DNA from: Amaurobius ferox
Lineage: Eukaryota; Arthropoda; Arachnida; Araneae; Amaurobiidae
Reading direction: 5' to 3'
Assembly: GCA_951213105.1 (NCBI GenBank)
Contig: OX578152.1
Coordinates: forward strand, 74,793,180-74,857,179
Length of the DNA stretch: 64,000 nucleotides
The notes below the pieces were generated by a model that saw only the letters and a program-made list of their open reading frames with translations, was not told the DNA's origin and did no database searches. Made by a program: the position numbers and the translations under genes. This document shows positions 1 through 12,245 of the stretch, one piece after another. Position 1 is the first letter of the stretch, and each line of letters opens with the position of its first letter.

Positions 1-437
1 ATATATATATATAGCTATATTTTGCTTGTCATGGTTGCACTAATGAAGTGTATTTTAAGGTATTTATGTTTCCTTTATTGTTCCAATCTATATGCTTGTC
101 GTCCATATAACACAAGTTTATAGATAAAATCTATCTTGTGTTTCAGAAACAAGCATTTTTGTGTTCATTTCGAAGGGATATATGGACCTGAAGAGAATTT
201 TTTCGAAATGAACTTATCTTAAGCCTAAAGCTCTTCCATGTGCAAGCTTTTTTGCTTGATTTTTTTGTTTTCCTATTTTCATTCCTCATTTTTGAAATTT
301 GTTGATTGTCTTTGTCTTTATGACCTGCATTACGCTTTATTATTTCCTCTTTACGTCTTAAATTCTTTTATTTCTTTGTATTTTGTAGAAAATTTTGGAA
401 TAGTGTATTATGTGTTACTACATACCTTCTAACATTG
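1..437. other. AT-rich sequence, nothing recognised
   Basis: A short (TA)n stretch opens the window, followed by AT-rich DNA. A small open frame around 238-432 is low-complexity Phe/Leu-rich sequence with no family signature, so I do not call a gene. Confidence 0.6.
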
Positions 438-446
438 GATTTACTA

Positions 447-795
<349 letters not shown>

Positions 796-796
796 C

Positions 797-3444
797 TGAG
801 ACAGTGGTAAAGTCAATGCTTTCTTCCTGGCACTTGGCATCTCTTTCTTCTCTGCTACTATCTTTTCTAATTCGGAGGAAATCTTGTTCGCAGTGGCTAC
901 TTTCAAAACTGAACCAAGGTGAATGTCAGTAATTCTTGATCTGACAGGTGACTTATTTCCTTTCATGAGTGTGAATAATTGCTCGCACCGATAAGTACTT
1001 CCAAACATGGAAATAATTTCAGATGCAAATTTTCGAGTGTTTTCAAACCTGGCTGGCAAATATTTGTAAAATTCAGGCACACCAACTTCACTGAATTTTG
1101 CCTTCAAATCTGAATAGCACTGGATCTTGATTACCTCCATTTGCATATGATTTAGTACTAATTCTATATTTATTGAGAAAATCGAAGAAAACAAAAAAAA
1201 CTTGTCTTTCAAAAATTTAAAATCTGCAAACCTTGTTTCAAATTCAGTTCTAAGGCTTAAAATTTTTCCTGCTTATTTTTGATACGATGCAATTTTACCT
1301 AAACTTGATATGTTGTATGTCGGAAAGTGCGTCAAATCTTCATTTCTCAACTGCTTTTCCCAAAGAGCTATCTTACATTTAAATGCTTTAACTTGGTCAC
1401 ACATTTTCGTAATGGTCTGAGCTTTCCCTTGTAGTTTTAAATTTAAATCGGATAAGTGTTTTGTTATATCAACCAAGAAGGATAAATATTGCAACCATAC
1501 TGGACATATTTCTTCTTTCTAGTCCCAGAGTTATTTAAGAACCTTGGAACAAGATACCCAACGTACCTCGGTATAGTAGAACAACCCGGAATATTCGCTT
1601 TCTAATTCACTTAATAAAACAGAGAACTGTCGCTGATTTAAGCCTCGAGATCTTATAAAATTGATAATTTTTACTTTCCTTATATACATAATGTATCAGG
1701 AAAGTATTGTGACGGGGTTGAAAATTCGAATTCGAGTTTTCGACGGGAGAGCACGTTTCAAGCATCCCTGATCACGAATCAAACATTTTTGAAGTGATGT
1801 CTGTGTGTGTGTGTGTGAAAGCATGTGTGTGTGTGTGTGTGTGTATGTCAGTGAGTCTGTGGAGACGATAACTGACGAACGAATGGATCGATTCGAACAA
1901 AATTTGGAACAAAAATCACAATCCGTAAACACTGGAAGCCTATTGATTTTATACGCAATCGAATGGTCGGAACCCCCCTAATTTCAAGAGAAATTTTGAA
2001 AAAATCGTCAAAAAATCAAAACCGCTAATAAAGTTACAAATAGACATTTCTTATGTAGTTTTTCATTAGAAAACGATTGACATAAATTTTAGAACGCTAA
2101 CACGAACCGTTCTCGAGATATTGCACATTTTACAAAAAAAATTATCAAAAAGTCATATAAAATAAAAAAAAATATTTCCTATTGAGAAACATGTTCACTT
2201 TTCATATGTAATACCATGCGATAAATTGGGTGACATCAATCTCGTGGATCTAGCTCGTTCCATTCATGAAAAAAGATACTTTGTGTAATACTTTTGTATT
2301 TGAAAGCCAATAGTCATTTATCTGCTGTAAGAATAACTTATTTCTCCGTCCATAACGCTTGGCGAGATTTTGGCGACTAATTTGTCGGAATGTCGTCAAC
2401 TTGGCGACATTTTAAATTGTTGCCAAATTAACAAAAATCTCGCCAAATGGATAAAAATCACGCTAAATCAATGAAAATGGCGACTCATTGAAGAAAATTC
2501 AATATCTTGGAAAGCATATAAGTATCTACTATAAGAATAACATTTTTTTAACTGTAAAAGTAGTAAATTCATTGCATTATATAAGGAAAGTCATGTGTTG
2601 CCAACATCAGATTTTTGTATAGGTATCAACACATTTCCCATCTTTATTACCTTCGTATATAATACTTCTTGATGTATAATGCAATGCATATGATGAATCT
2701 TGGAACCATCATATTTTTCACTTTGTTTTTTTCGCAGTAGTGCACGAAACCGTAGGCGCGTAGTCCGGTCATTGAAGACGCTCCATCTGTTGCTACAGAA
2801 GTCAATTTAGACAGAGATAGATTGTATTTTTGCAATAGTTCTTAGACACAATTAAAAATATCTTTCCTGTCGTAGTGCTACGCATCGGTACTAGTTCCAA
2901 TAATTCCTCAAAAATGTTGAAATCCGTGTAGCAAACACAAAGAAACACATCTAACTGAGCTACGCCTTCAATGTCTGCACTCTCGTCACAGACAATGGAA
3001 AAAGCTTCGCAACAGGATGATTTTGCATAGGGGGGATCCAATGAATCATTTCTCCATCTGAAGCTGTGAAACATGGTTTTATAATATAAGCAAACAGAGC
3101 ACTTCTCATACCCTCTGCTATTTTAAAATTTGAGTTTCGGTTCTCGTTTTGATTTTAGCTTAATGGTTTCGTTGGTGAATCATAGGAATATAAGAGAGTA
3201 TTTCTTTTCAAGTTTGGGTTTTAGAGGAATGTATGGCAGTTAAATTATTAGGTTATTTCGGATAAAGGAATGGCTGGCCCAAGGCATTTTTTTTCTGTTA
3301 ATAAATATGTATAATTAGAAAAACAAAAATTAAACTATGAGAATTTTATCAATTTTTTTTACAAATACTGTTACATAGGCTGGGCCGCAAAGATTTACGT
3401 TGTGGGTCGCATGCGGCTCGCGAGCTGCGAGTTTGACATGCTTG
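797..3444 (-). pseudogene. Decayed hAT transposon (GTF2IRD2/ZBED-like transposase)
   Basis: Minus-strand fragments, read from right to left, follow the order of a hAT transposase of the type often annotated as GTF2IRD2-like. Around 2800-3074 is a segment with AFSIVCDESADI and MRSTTTGKIF. Around 2700-2835 is KLTSVATDGASSMTG, the conserved catalytic-core Asp region. At 1500-1673 a frame reads KIINFIRSRGLNQRQF, LLSELESEY and YYTEVRW. At 1273-1494 is FLVDITKHLSDLNLKLQGK. At 800-1130 is the C-terminal dimerisation region with FASEIISMFGSTYRCEQLF. Frameshifts and stops separate these pieces. At 3376-3444 the sequence GCGGCTCGCGAGCTGCGAG followed by TTTGACATGC resembles a hAT terminal region, so the 5' terminus is probably near 3444. 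The 3' terminus is lost in the (TA)n tract. A family A element (1674-2611) interrupts the gene. Identification by motif recall only; the element is not functional. Confidence 0.88.
1674..2611 (-). mobile_element. Family A Helentron-like element, copy A1
   Basis: Full-length copy (938 bp) of the commonest repeat here. In its own orientation the family begins TCTGATGTGGGCAACACATG after an A-run. It then carries an array of TTGGCGA-type motifs, a conserved middle, a (CA)n tract, and ends in a near-palindromic hairpin (ACTTTCCTTATA...TATAAGGAAAGT). It has no coding capacity. The copy splits the hAT transposase gene, so it is younger than that gene. The layout of conserved ends, central microsatellite and 3' hairpin recalls the DINE-1/HINE elements associated with Helentrons. 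That class assignment is inference. Confidence 0.85.
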
Positions 3445-4030
3445 CCTTATATGTACGGTCCGATGCCTCTACTTGGCCTAGAACCAGTGTTTTTTAATGG
3501 GGATTTCGATCTAGAAACGCATTAAAAAATTTCTAAATTCTGAAAATTTAATAGATTTTTAAAACATTTTCACAAAACATCTAAAATATGGGTAAATTGA
3601 TACCCCAAACTGAAAATCTATTTTCCATTACGAAATCAAATATTTGATTACGATGTTTCTTTAAACAAAAGCTAAATATATTTAGAAGAGACCAACGGGC
3701 CAAAATTTTGATAAAGTAGATAGATTTATATACACATTTTTTAAAACGAAAATGTGTATTTCGAATTTTCCAATAATTCTCAGTTTCTGTCAAATTAAAA
3801 TTATCGCCACGACTGAAGTTCAGGAGATACGCTCAAGAAATTTGTTCCTATCAAAGTCAATTCCTTATCTCTGGAAAAATCCAAAAATTGTGTTTGTGAC
3901 GTTGGTTGTTTTTTTATAATGATTTTAACTAGTTCGTATCACTTTCTGCGGCAATCAAGGGCAGTCGCTTATCACGACTTTGGGTTTATATCCTGAAACT
4001 ACACTTAATGTCTCTTAACCCCTTAACCAT
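3445..4030. other. AT-rich sequence, nothing recognised
   Basis: Sequence to the right of the hAT terminus. No coding or repeat signal could be assigned. The open frame at 3581-3793 (minus) has no recognisable domain. Confidence 0.5.
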
Positions 4031-4034
4031 GGAG

Positions 4035-4580
4035 GTAAAACTAAGGAGTTAAATCTTCATATTAAGAAAACGCCAATATCGTTTGAGACAATAATTCAGG
4101 TGGCGCTGGGATAAGATAAGTAGTCCTGTATTGTATGCATTTCTATGGTGAAAGACCTAAAATATTTATTTAAACTGTCAATTTTGTAAAAATTAATTAT
4201 TAGTACATCGCAAAGAATAAATAACTGAAGCAATAAAGAATATCCCTACTTATTCAAAATTATTTTACTTTCCAATTCATTTTTATCTCCACATATTCTG
4301 TACTCTATCCTACAACTATGAAAAAAATATTGGTTAATTATACTCATAATTAGGGAATCCTTAATTTAAAAATCATTAAAAAACATATACTAAATACTGC
4401 GTCTTTCTATAGTGTCAACTAATAATAGAAACTACTTTATAAACACTAGCGACACCTAGATATAATTCTCAAAGCATTATGGCATTTTCAAGCGTTTCAT
4501 TCATAGGAGTTTTATCTCCTCCTTTCTAACCCCATGCCCTTAACATTCGAGTTAAGAGATTTTAAGTGTAGTTTCAGAAT
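4035..4580 (+). repeat. Family B interspersed repeat, copy 1
   Basis: About 530 bp, beginning near AAGGAGTTAAATCTTCATAT and ending with a segment containing GCGACACCTAGATATAATTC and TAGGAGTTTTATCTCC. Related copies lie at 9380-9690 (minus), 10085-10323 (minus), 10340-10980 (plus), 11929-12245 (plus) and weakly at 54930-55140. It is noncoding, and its ends are related in inverted orientation (GGAGTTAA and TTAACTCC versions), so it may be a nonautonomous DNA element. The class is not identified. Confidence 0.7.
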
Positions 4581-4584
4581 ATAA

Positions 4585-5359
4585 ATCACGCCCCCTACAT
4601 TTCTGTAAGATTTGCACATGACAAAATTTAAATCTGCGCGCGTTCAATGTCTACAATGGCTTATGAAACATACAACGCATCCGAGACGTTGTTGTACGTC
4701 AAGGGGTTAAGTACGGGGGGTGCTTGTCCCGGGGCATGACTGGCTTAATTATTTTTAGCTCACTCTGCGCATATGACGACATTGGAATTAAGAATGCCCG
4801 CATTTCGTTCTCGGGGTCTCAAGAGGGACCAAATATGTTCAACAACGTCACTAATTTTCCTCGAACGTCACTGGATCCAATACGCGCAGTCCAATTTAAA
4901 ATCTTTGCTCAAGTTGTTAAAGCCTGGATGTTGCCACTTCAAAATTAACAAAATATTTTTAACTGTAATAATGCGTGTGTTTTGGAAACTCCTTTCAAAG
5001 TTTACTAATTCCCATTACGTGAAGTTGATAACTTTTCAGTGGTTGCCGGGCCGAGTGCCCAAATTTATCTTAAAGAATCACGGGGTTAAAAAACTATCCA
5101 CAGAGAGTTTTTATACTTCGTAACACCAAGACTAACACTTCTCATTCTGTCAGAAATGTTTGCTTTATCCGTATATTTCAATTGGGCTGTTGCCTTGTTA
5201 GGCACAGCTTTCTAGATGGATTTGCACATAATTTTCACACAAAGTTCAATTGAAATTATTTTTTAATAAAATACTTTTTTAAATATTACTGGTTGATACG
5301 GACGATGTGTGACTTTTACTTTTTCGTAATCGCATATTTTTCAGGGAGATAAAATAATA
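4585..5359. other. Unassigned segment, slightly higher GC
   Basis: Two overlapping plus-strand frames (4724-4948 and 4773-5123) exist here, but neither shows a domain, splice context or a clear protein-like pattern. It may be an old transposon fragment. I see nothing definable. Confidence 0.4.
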
Positions 5360-5672
5360 TAATTTGTTTTGGGCTTAACTAAGACCTTGCAGACGGCTGC
5401 CGCGAAGAAATTCACCTATGTGCCAGGTTAAAAATAAAATAAAATGAAAACTTGAAATTGCAGAAAAAGGAACAATACGAAATCTACATATAATGTATTT
5501 TCAATTACGGTATTTTCCCTTGGCCATTGAAGCATCTGCAGGAACAGTGATTTGAAATGAAAGCATCTGCTTAAAAATCCACCACTATTCTTCCATACTT
5601 ATTGCTAATAACACCGTTTCAATGTCCTAAGAAACCTTCGAATACTATAAATGGGAATGGAAAAAAAATTAT
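5360..5672. repeat. Diverged repeat shared with 45820-46100
   Basis: The series GGGCTTAACTAAG, AAAATAAAATAAAAT, TGCAGGAACAGTGATTTGAA, GCTTAAAAATC and CAATGTCCTAAGAAA recurs in the same order and with similar spacing at 45820-46100. It is therefore a diverged interspersed repeat. Ends and class are unknown. Confidence 0.5.
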
Positions 5673-5701
5673 CAGCCAGTTTCTGAGTGAAAAAACAATA
5701 A

Positions 5702-6349
5702 AAATAAGTGATTCTTACAGCGCATAAATGACTATTGGCGTTCAAATACAAACGTATTACTCAAAGTATCTTTTCTCATGAATGGAACAAGCTAAATCCA
5801 CGAGAATGATGTCACCAAATTTATCGCATGATATTACATATGAAAAGTGAACATCTTTCTCAATAGGAAATATTTTTTTTTATTTTATATAATTTTTTGA
5901 TAATTTTTTTGAAAAATGTACAATATCTCGAGAACGGTTCATGCTAGCGTTCTAAAATTTATGTTAATCGTTTTCTAATGAAAAATTACGTAAGAAATGT
6001 CTATTTGCGTAACTTTAGTAGATGTTTCGATTTTTTGATGAATTTTTTAAAATTTCATTCTAAAATTTAGGGGGAGGGGGATTCTGAACATTCGATTGCA
6101 TATAAAAACAATGGGCTTCTAGTATTCATGGATTGAGATTTTTGTGCCAAATTTCGTTCGAATCGGTTCATTCGTTCGTCAGTTATCGTCTCCACAGACT
6201 CACTGACACAGACACACACAGACATCACCTCAAAAATGTTAGATTCGTGATCAGGGATGCTTGAAACGTGCTCTCCCGTCGAAAACTCGAATTCAAATTT
6301 TCGACCCCGTCACAATACTTTCCTTATACATTATTGTATATAAGGAAAG
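5702..6349 (+). mobile_element. Family A element, copy A2 (5' truncated)
   Basis: Begins inside the element, at the segment around GACTATTGGCGTTCAAATAC, and runs to the terminal hairpin with ATAAGGAAAG at 6349. It lacks the TCTGATG end and the TTGGCGA array. The microsatellite is short (CACAGACACACACAGACA). Confidence 0.85.
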
Positions 6350-7575
6350 CAAAAAGCAAAGTTTTCAGATAAAAACTACAAAATTATCTTACTATTTGAA
6401 AGATTATCGTCCCCAAAAGAGCGATTAATCTCTAAACTTGACTCCCGATACACTCCGTTGTAATAAGTGTAGTGCACAAAAAAGGAACTTAAAGTTACAT
6501 TTAAGAAACATATTTAATTAATCTTAGAACAAGGCCGCATATCGTAAATCATGAAACCTTAAAACACATTGCGTTGTGTGCCGCTTAAACCCACCATATT
6601 TATCAGTAGTGCGAGTTCCTGTAATAGAATAATTATTAAGATTAAGCTACTCAATAAAATGCACCATTTTTACCTTTTAAAATTACATTATTTATTAACA
6701 ACATTTGTTTAATTATTAAATTGATTACAATAATTATCATATCATTGCGGAGGAGATAGGACATGTGAAATTGGACATGTGAGACCAGTAAGTTATTATT
6801 ACCAAGTTGTTCTATGACCTGCTATAATAATTAATGGGCACATACCTTCAATTTCGTCTACGGTCATTGACCACAACTCTAGCATCAGTGTATATCGTAC
6901 TGGCACAAACTCTAAGTACTGTGCTCCTACTCCTACTGCATCTGCTCATTTCTTTACAGTCTATATCAGGACATTTTTTGTGGACTGTCTGTGGAATCTC
7001 TGTGGAATACACTCTTACGGAATCTTCATGGCATTCTCTGTTGAATTTCTCCTCTAATCTCTGTGTCTATGAATCTCTGTGGTTATATGTATCTGTCGAC
7101 GAAATCGTGCATATCCTTTTTTAGCGCCTATCGGTTGCCACCCCCTTGCCTGAGGTCTGTAACGTCCATTCGACTACCATTGGCCGACCTTAGGGCAACG
7201 CGATCAGATATCATCCATATTTTTCAACGTTTTTAGCCAATCTTGTGGCTCCACTTTAGCCTCTTAGATTTATGGCCTAATTGACCTCTCGGGTGAAAGT
7301 GTTGTAAAAACTGGTCTGCTGCCATTGTCCAACATTACAGCCTTAATAAATAAATAACATAAAACTGTCTTATATATTCCTGGTCTTAATCTCATCTCTC
7401 AATAAGGAGTTGGCGAAACGCGATTTGAGGAGAGAGTTTGAAGCGGGAAAAGCCATGGTAGCATGTAATGGAGATTGTCTCCGAATTATGTATATAAATT
7501 GTAATATAATTGTTAGCAGTATATAAATTGTAAGAAGTTTGTAAATATACGTGGGCTAGTATTTAAGATTTTAGA
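6350..7575. other. Unassigned region, possibly LTR-like
   Basis: The stretch ACATTGCGTTGTGTGCCGC followed by TTAAACCCACC near 6568-6598 is closely matched near 40298-40328 (CATTGCGTTGGTGGCCGC, then AAAACCCACC). Downstream there are CT-rich blocks and a poly(A)-signal-like TTAATAAATAAATAAC near 7341. A retroelement long terminal repeat is one explanation. No partner LTR or coding region was found, and the 6834-7124 open frame is not convincing. Confidence 0.3.
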
Positions 7576-7599
7576 AAATAAAACACAAAATATTTTTGG

Positions 7600-8990
7600 G
7601 TGAAAATAAATTTTTATGCTAGTCAAAATGTTCGCCTTTAGCATCAATACATTTTTTCATTCAAATAAGCCAATTTTCAGAATAGTTATGCCATTCAGAA
7701 GTTGTTATAGCAGAAACATGTGATTTACAAGCTTCAACTGCATCTGGACTCTTAAACCGTTGGCCCCACATTTTATTTCTGATTGCTGAGAAAAGAAAAT
7801 ATCACTGGGTGCTAAATCAGTCGAAAAAGGGCAATATCTCAACAAATAAATTTTTCAGATTTCAAGTAATTGATAGTTTAATATGCAGTGTGTAAGCTTG
7901 CATTATCATGAAGAGGAATGATATGACGTTTCGCAATATTTTTTCTGATTTGAGCAACTATTTCTGCCAAACAAATTGTTGTATACCAATCAGCATTTAC
8001 TGTTCTACGATCCTCCAAAACAACGGTTGCAACATGGCCGCATTTAATCAAAAACGAAGCAATCATTTTCTTTGAAACACTTCATGCACGAACAACTTTT
8101 GTAAGATTTGGTTCATTCTGAAGCACTCAAACAGTAGATCTTTGTTTTGTTTCATGTTCATAAAAATAAATCAACGTTTCGTTACCTGTTACAATGTCAA
8201 AGACATGTTTCGAGGCACCAGAATTGAATATTCTAAGATTTTTCTTGAACCACTATATACCACTATATACCACTATATATTGATACGAGCATCCTTTTGA
8301 GCTTGAGTTCAATTGTGTGGAGTCCAACACGGACATGCCTTTATGACTTCAAAATGATCATGTAAAATAAATTGCATTCATGCCTTTGAAATGTTCAAAG
8401 ATGCCCCAATTTCATCATATATGACATGATGATCTCAAGTAATTATTTGCTGTACAGCATCAATGTTTTCAAGCGTCGCAGCAGTTCTTGATCAACCTTC
8501 TCGAAATTTATCACTGAGACGCCTGCGTCCAAGATGGAATGCTTGAAACCAGTTGTAAGTTGTTACTTTGGATGCTGCTTCATCATGCTGCGCACTGTTC
8601 TGTGCCAACCCTTCTTCTACTTCTTCGACCCAGACAGTCCGACCTACCCGAAGCTGTAAGGTATCTGTTTGGACGGCCGGGAAATGCCATCCAATTTAAA
8701 CCGGATCCAGTGTGTATGGGGGGGGGGGCATCCACAGGGACAACACTCTCCCTCCTCTTTACCAACCTCTCGTAAAGATTTACTGATCCAAATGTTTAAC
8801 GTGATCGTACTTCGCGTGAATACAGAGACAGTTTGGGCAGAGGCGGGAATCGAACTCGGGTGTCCCGAGTGCAATCCTTGCGAGCTAACCACTAAGCTGT
8901 CGCGCCCCCTGTGTCAACTCTTTTTAGTCTTCCAGACCGTCCGAGTTCGTCGAAAATTCCTTCGACTAAAATCCATATTTCGTCACTTCC
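7600..8990 (-). pseudogene. Mariner transposase pseudogene
   Basis: Read on the minus strand, this follows a mariner (DD34D-type) transposase almost throughout. In order: an N-terminal helix-turn-helix part (LSDKFREG, TLENIDAVQQIIT, HVIYDEIGASLNIS), the linker WTPHN, then VFDIVTGNETLIYFYEHETK where the first catalytic Asp belongs (GNE in place of GDE), the region SVSKKMIASFLIKCGHVAT, LEDRRTVNADWYTTICL, and LHDNASLHTAY around the second Asp. The final Asp region and C-terminus have many stops. In-frame stops are spread along the gene, and a SINE (8610-8908) interrupts the N-terminal coding part. Members of this family are common in arthropods. The element is dead; exact TIRs were not located. 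Confidence 0.9.
8610..8908 (-). repeat. tRNA-type SINE (C1) inserted in mariner
   Basis: In the minus orientation it has an A-box-like segment and a B box reading GAGTTCGATTCCCGCC. The shared SINE body follows (GTACGATCACGTTAAACAT, GGTCCGGTTTAAATTGG type) with a tail ending in GTCGAAGAAGTAGAAGAAG. No 5S head is present. Imperfect target-site duplications flank it: CTGTGCCAAC (8600-8609) and CTGTGTCAAC (8909-8918). Confidence 0.88.
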
Positions 8991-9079
8991 TTATAAACTT
9001 CAAAACGGCGCTGTAATAAGAATTTATCATTTCTCGTTCTTTGACATCTCATTCATTGACATTCATTGACACATGAAAG

Positions 9080-9379
9080 GTCAAATGTTAAAATATCGTC
9101 TACACCGAAAACCAGTATTTCTAGCATTGCCACATTCTAACAACTTAAGTACTGGCCTTGCCTTAACCTTGCCTTAAAACTTGCCTTAAACCTTGCCTTA
9201 ACAGAATATCATCTCGTGGGTGGCGGAATCTCACACTATTTTTAATAAATTGAATAAACAAAAATCTAGCTTCTTCGTGTGTTCCCAGTAGTTGGCCATA
9301 AAATTCTTGCCGGATTATTGAGCTTGTGCTTTGTTTTTGTTAAGTTTGTTTCTGACATAATTTGTTTTCCGTTTATTAT
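9080..9379. other. AT-rich sequence
   Basis: A short run with CCTTGCCTTAA repeated about four times near 9150-9200. No gene or mobile element could be assigned. Confidence 0.5.
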
Positions 9380-9690
9380 TTTAAGTTTTAAGCAGGGAGT
9401 TAGAAAGAAGGAGATAAAACTCCTATAGATGAAACGTTTGAAAATGCTATAATGCTTTGAGAATTAGTTGTCGCTAGCGCTAGTAAAGTAGCTGTTATTG
9501 CTAGTTGATACAATAGAAAGGCGTAGTATTCAGTATATATATTTTTGATTATTTTTAAATTAAAGGTTTTCTTATTATGAGTATAATTAACCAGTATTTT
9601 TTCATAGTTGTAGGATAGAATACAGGATATAGGGAGATAAAAATAAATTGAAAGATAAAATAATTTTGAATACATAGAAATATTCTTAAT
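9380..9690 (-). repeat. Family B repeat, minus-strand copy
   Basis: Reverse-orientation counterpart of family B. GGAGATAAAACTCCTATAGA opens it, and the conserved GCGCTAGTAAAGTAG and TATAATTAACCAGTATTTTT segments follow. The 9400-9675 minus open frame is a by-product. Confidence 0.65.
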
Positions 9691-10084
9691 TGTTTAATTT
9701 ATGAAAATATAATAAATATGAAATATTTTTGCAAGTGATTCGGCTGAAGGAAAATGCTTCAAACCAGCACTAAATATATTCTTAACTCAATGTCAGCCAA
9801 ATTGTCTTTTATCTTATGGTACTCATGCATTCGATTACAAACAGGTATTTTTAAAATAAAATTTTATATTATATTCAGGAATTATTTAAAAAAAAGTTTA
9901 ATTATAAGCGTTTTTTAATATTTTTATATATTTAATAATATATTTCTCATGTCTTTAATAAACTGAACAATTTCTTTTTTATTTTAATTATTAATTATGT
10001 ACTTAGTAGTAATAGTAGTAATCATTCAAAAAATTGGTAGATTCCGGGCTTATGCTGGGCTAATTTATGTACTATAGGGCAAAT
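9691..10084. other. Very AT-rich sequence
   Basis: Low-complexity A/T runs with no repeat family or coding signal recognised. Confidence 0.5.
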
Positions 10085-10980
10085 AAATAAAAAAATTAAA
10101 CTGTAAAAGTCATTTTGAATCCGTAGAAATATTCTTTATTGTTTCTCTACTTTACATAACGCTAATCATTTATTTTTACAAAATTGGCAATTTAAATAAA
10201 TATTTTAGGCCTTTCGCCATGGAAAAGCATACAATTCAGGGCTACTTATCTTATCACAGAGCCACCTGAATTGTTGTCTCAAACAACATTGGTGTTTTCT
10301 TAATATGAAGTTTTAACTCCTTTTACCTCGCATGGAAGTAAAAGTAAGGAGTTAAAATTCCATACTGAGAAAATGCCTATATCTTTTGAGACACTAATTC
10401 AGGTGAAGCTGAGATTAGATAACCGCTCCTGCATTATGTATGTATTTCTATAGTGAAAGGCTTTAAATATTTATTTAAACTGTCAATTTCGTAGAAATGA
10501 ATTAGTAGCGCAATACAAATTAGAACTCAAACAATAGGGAACTACGTATTCGAAAGTATTTTATCATTGAATTTATGTTTGCATCCTTGTATTCTGAACT
10601 TTGTCCTATAACTATGAAAAACTTCTGATTAATGATACTGATAATTAGGGTTCCTAATTTAAAAATAACCAAAAATATATATACTCATTACTATGTCTCT
10701 CTATTGCGTGAAATGGAAACAAAAATCGCCTTACTAACACTAGTGACACCTAGATATAATTCACAAAACCTTATGGCATTTTCAAACGTTTCATCCATAG
10801 GAGTTTTATCTCCTTCTCTCTAACTTCATGGTTTGAAGTGTAAGTTTAATATGGCATAGGAGCCTATCATTTTCATATTTAATATTAGGTATAAATACGC
10901 CGTTTTCAGCTTAATATAAATATAAATGTTATTTTAATAATAAATCATATTTCAATCTTCTTCGTATTCATAAAAAAAAA
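10085..10980. repeat. Inverted pair of family B repeats
   Basis: A partial minus-strand copy (10085-10323) meets a plus-strand copy (10340-10980) head to head around 10325. The junction is palindromic (TTAACTCCTTTTAC...GTAAAAGTAAGGAGTTAA). The plus copy runs through GACACCTAGATATAATTCAC and TAGGAGTTTTATCTCC and ends at the A-run that precedes family A copy A3. Confidence 0.6.
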
Positions 10981-11928
10981 TCTGATGTGAGCAGCATATG
11001 ACTTTCCTTATATAATGCAGTGAATTTACTACTTTTACAGGAAAAAAAAAAGACATTATTTTTACAGTAGTTATTTATATTCTTTCCAGGGTATTAAGTT
11101 TTCGTCAATGAGTTGTCATTTTCCATGTCGTCATCATCAATAAGTCATCATTGATTTAAAATCATTTTTATCCATTTGGCGAGTTTTCGTTAATTTAGCA
11201 ACATTTAAAGAAGTCGCCAATTTGGCGACATTCTACCAAATTCGTCGTCAAAATCTCGCCAAGTGTTATGGACGATGAGATAAGTTATTCTTACAGCAGA
11301 TAAATGACTACTGGCGTTCAAATACAAAAGTATTACTCAAAGTATCTTTTGTCATGAATGGAACAAGCTAGATCCACGAGAATGATGTCACCAAATTTAT
11401 CGCTTGGTATTACATATGAAAAGGGAACATGTCTCTCAATAAGAACTATTCTTTTTATATTTTATATGACTTTTTGATATTTTTTTAAATGCGCAATATC
11501 TCAAGAACGGTTCATGTTAGCGTTCTAAAATTTATGCCAATCGCTTTCTAATGAAAAATTACATAAGAAATGTCTAATTGCGTAACTTTATTAGCGGTTT
11601 TGATTTTTAGACAATTTTTTCAAAATTTCACTCGAAAATTTAGGGGAGGTTCTGAACATTCGATTGCGTTTAAAAACAATAGGCTTCCAGTGTTTACGAA
11701 TTGTGATTTTAGTACCAAATTTCGTTCGAATCGGTTCATTCGTTCGTCAGATGTCGTCTCCACAGACTCACTGACACACACACACATACATACACACACA
11801 GACATCACTTCAAAAATGTCCGATTCGTGATCAGGGACGCTTGAAACGTGCTCTCCCGTCGAAAACTAGAATTCGAATTTTCGACCCCGTCACAATACTT
11901 TCCTTATACATTATGTATATAAGGAAAG
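10981..11928 (+). mobile_element. Family A element, copy A3 (full length)
   Basis: It starts TCTGATGTGAGCAGCATATG directly after nine A residues and ends in the hairpin with ATAAGGAAAG. All parts are present: the GGCGAC array, the GAATGATGTCACC segment, the short CA tract and the GACCCCGTCACAATAC segment. It lies between two directly repeated family B segments. Confidence 0.88.
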
Positions 11929-12245
11929 TAATATATATATTCATTATACTATGTCTCTCTAATGTATGAAACGGAAACAAAAGTCGCTTTACTAACACTA
12001 GCGACACCTAGATATAATTCATAAAGCCTTATGGCATTTTCAAACGTTTCATCCATAGGAGTTTTTTCGCCTTCTCTCTAACTCCATGGTTTGAAGTGTA
12101 AGTTCAATGTGGCATAGCAAGGAGTCTATCATTTTCATATTTAATATTAGGTATAAATACATCGTTTTCAACTTAATATAAATATAAATGTTATTTTAAT
12201 AAATAAATCATATTTCAATCTTCTTTGTATTGATAAAAAAAATTA
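11929..12245 (+). repeat. Family B repeat, second direct copy
   Basis: Closely repeats 10665-10980: ACTATGTCTCTCTA, ACACTAGCGACACCTAGATA, TTAATATTAGGTATAAATAC and AAATCATATTTCAATCTTCTT appear in the same order. The two copies flank A3 as ~310-bp direct repeats. Confidence 0.75.

Noticed and set aside
6834..7124. 96-codon plus-strand frame
   Set aside because: CT-rich sequence giving Leu/Ser; no motif, and it lies in a possibly LTR-like region.
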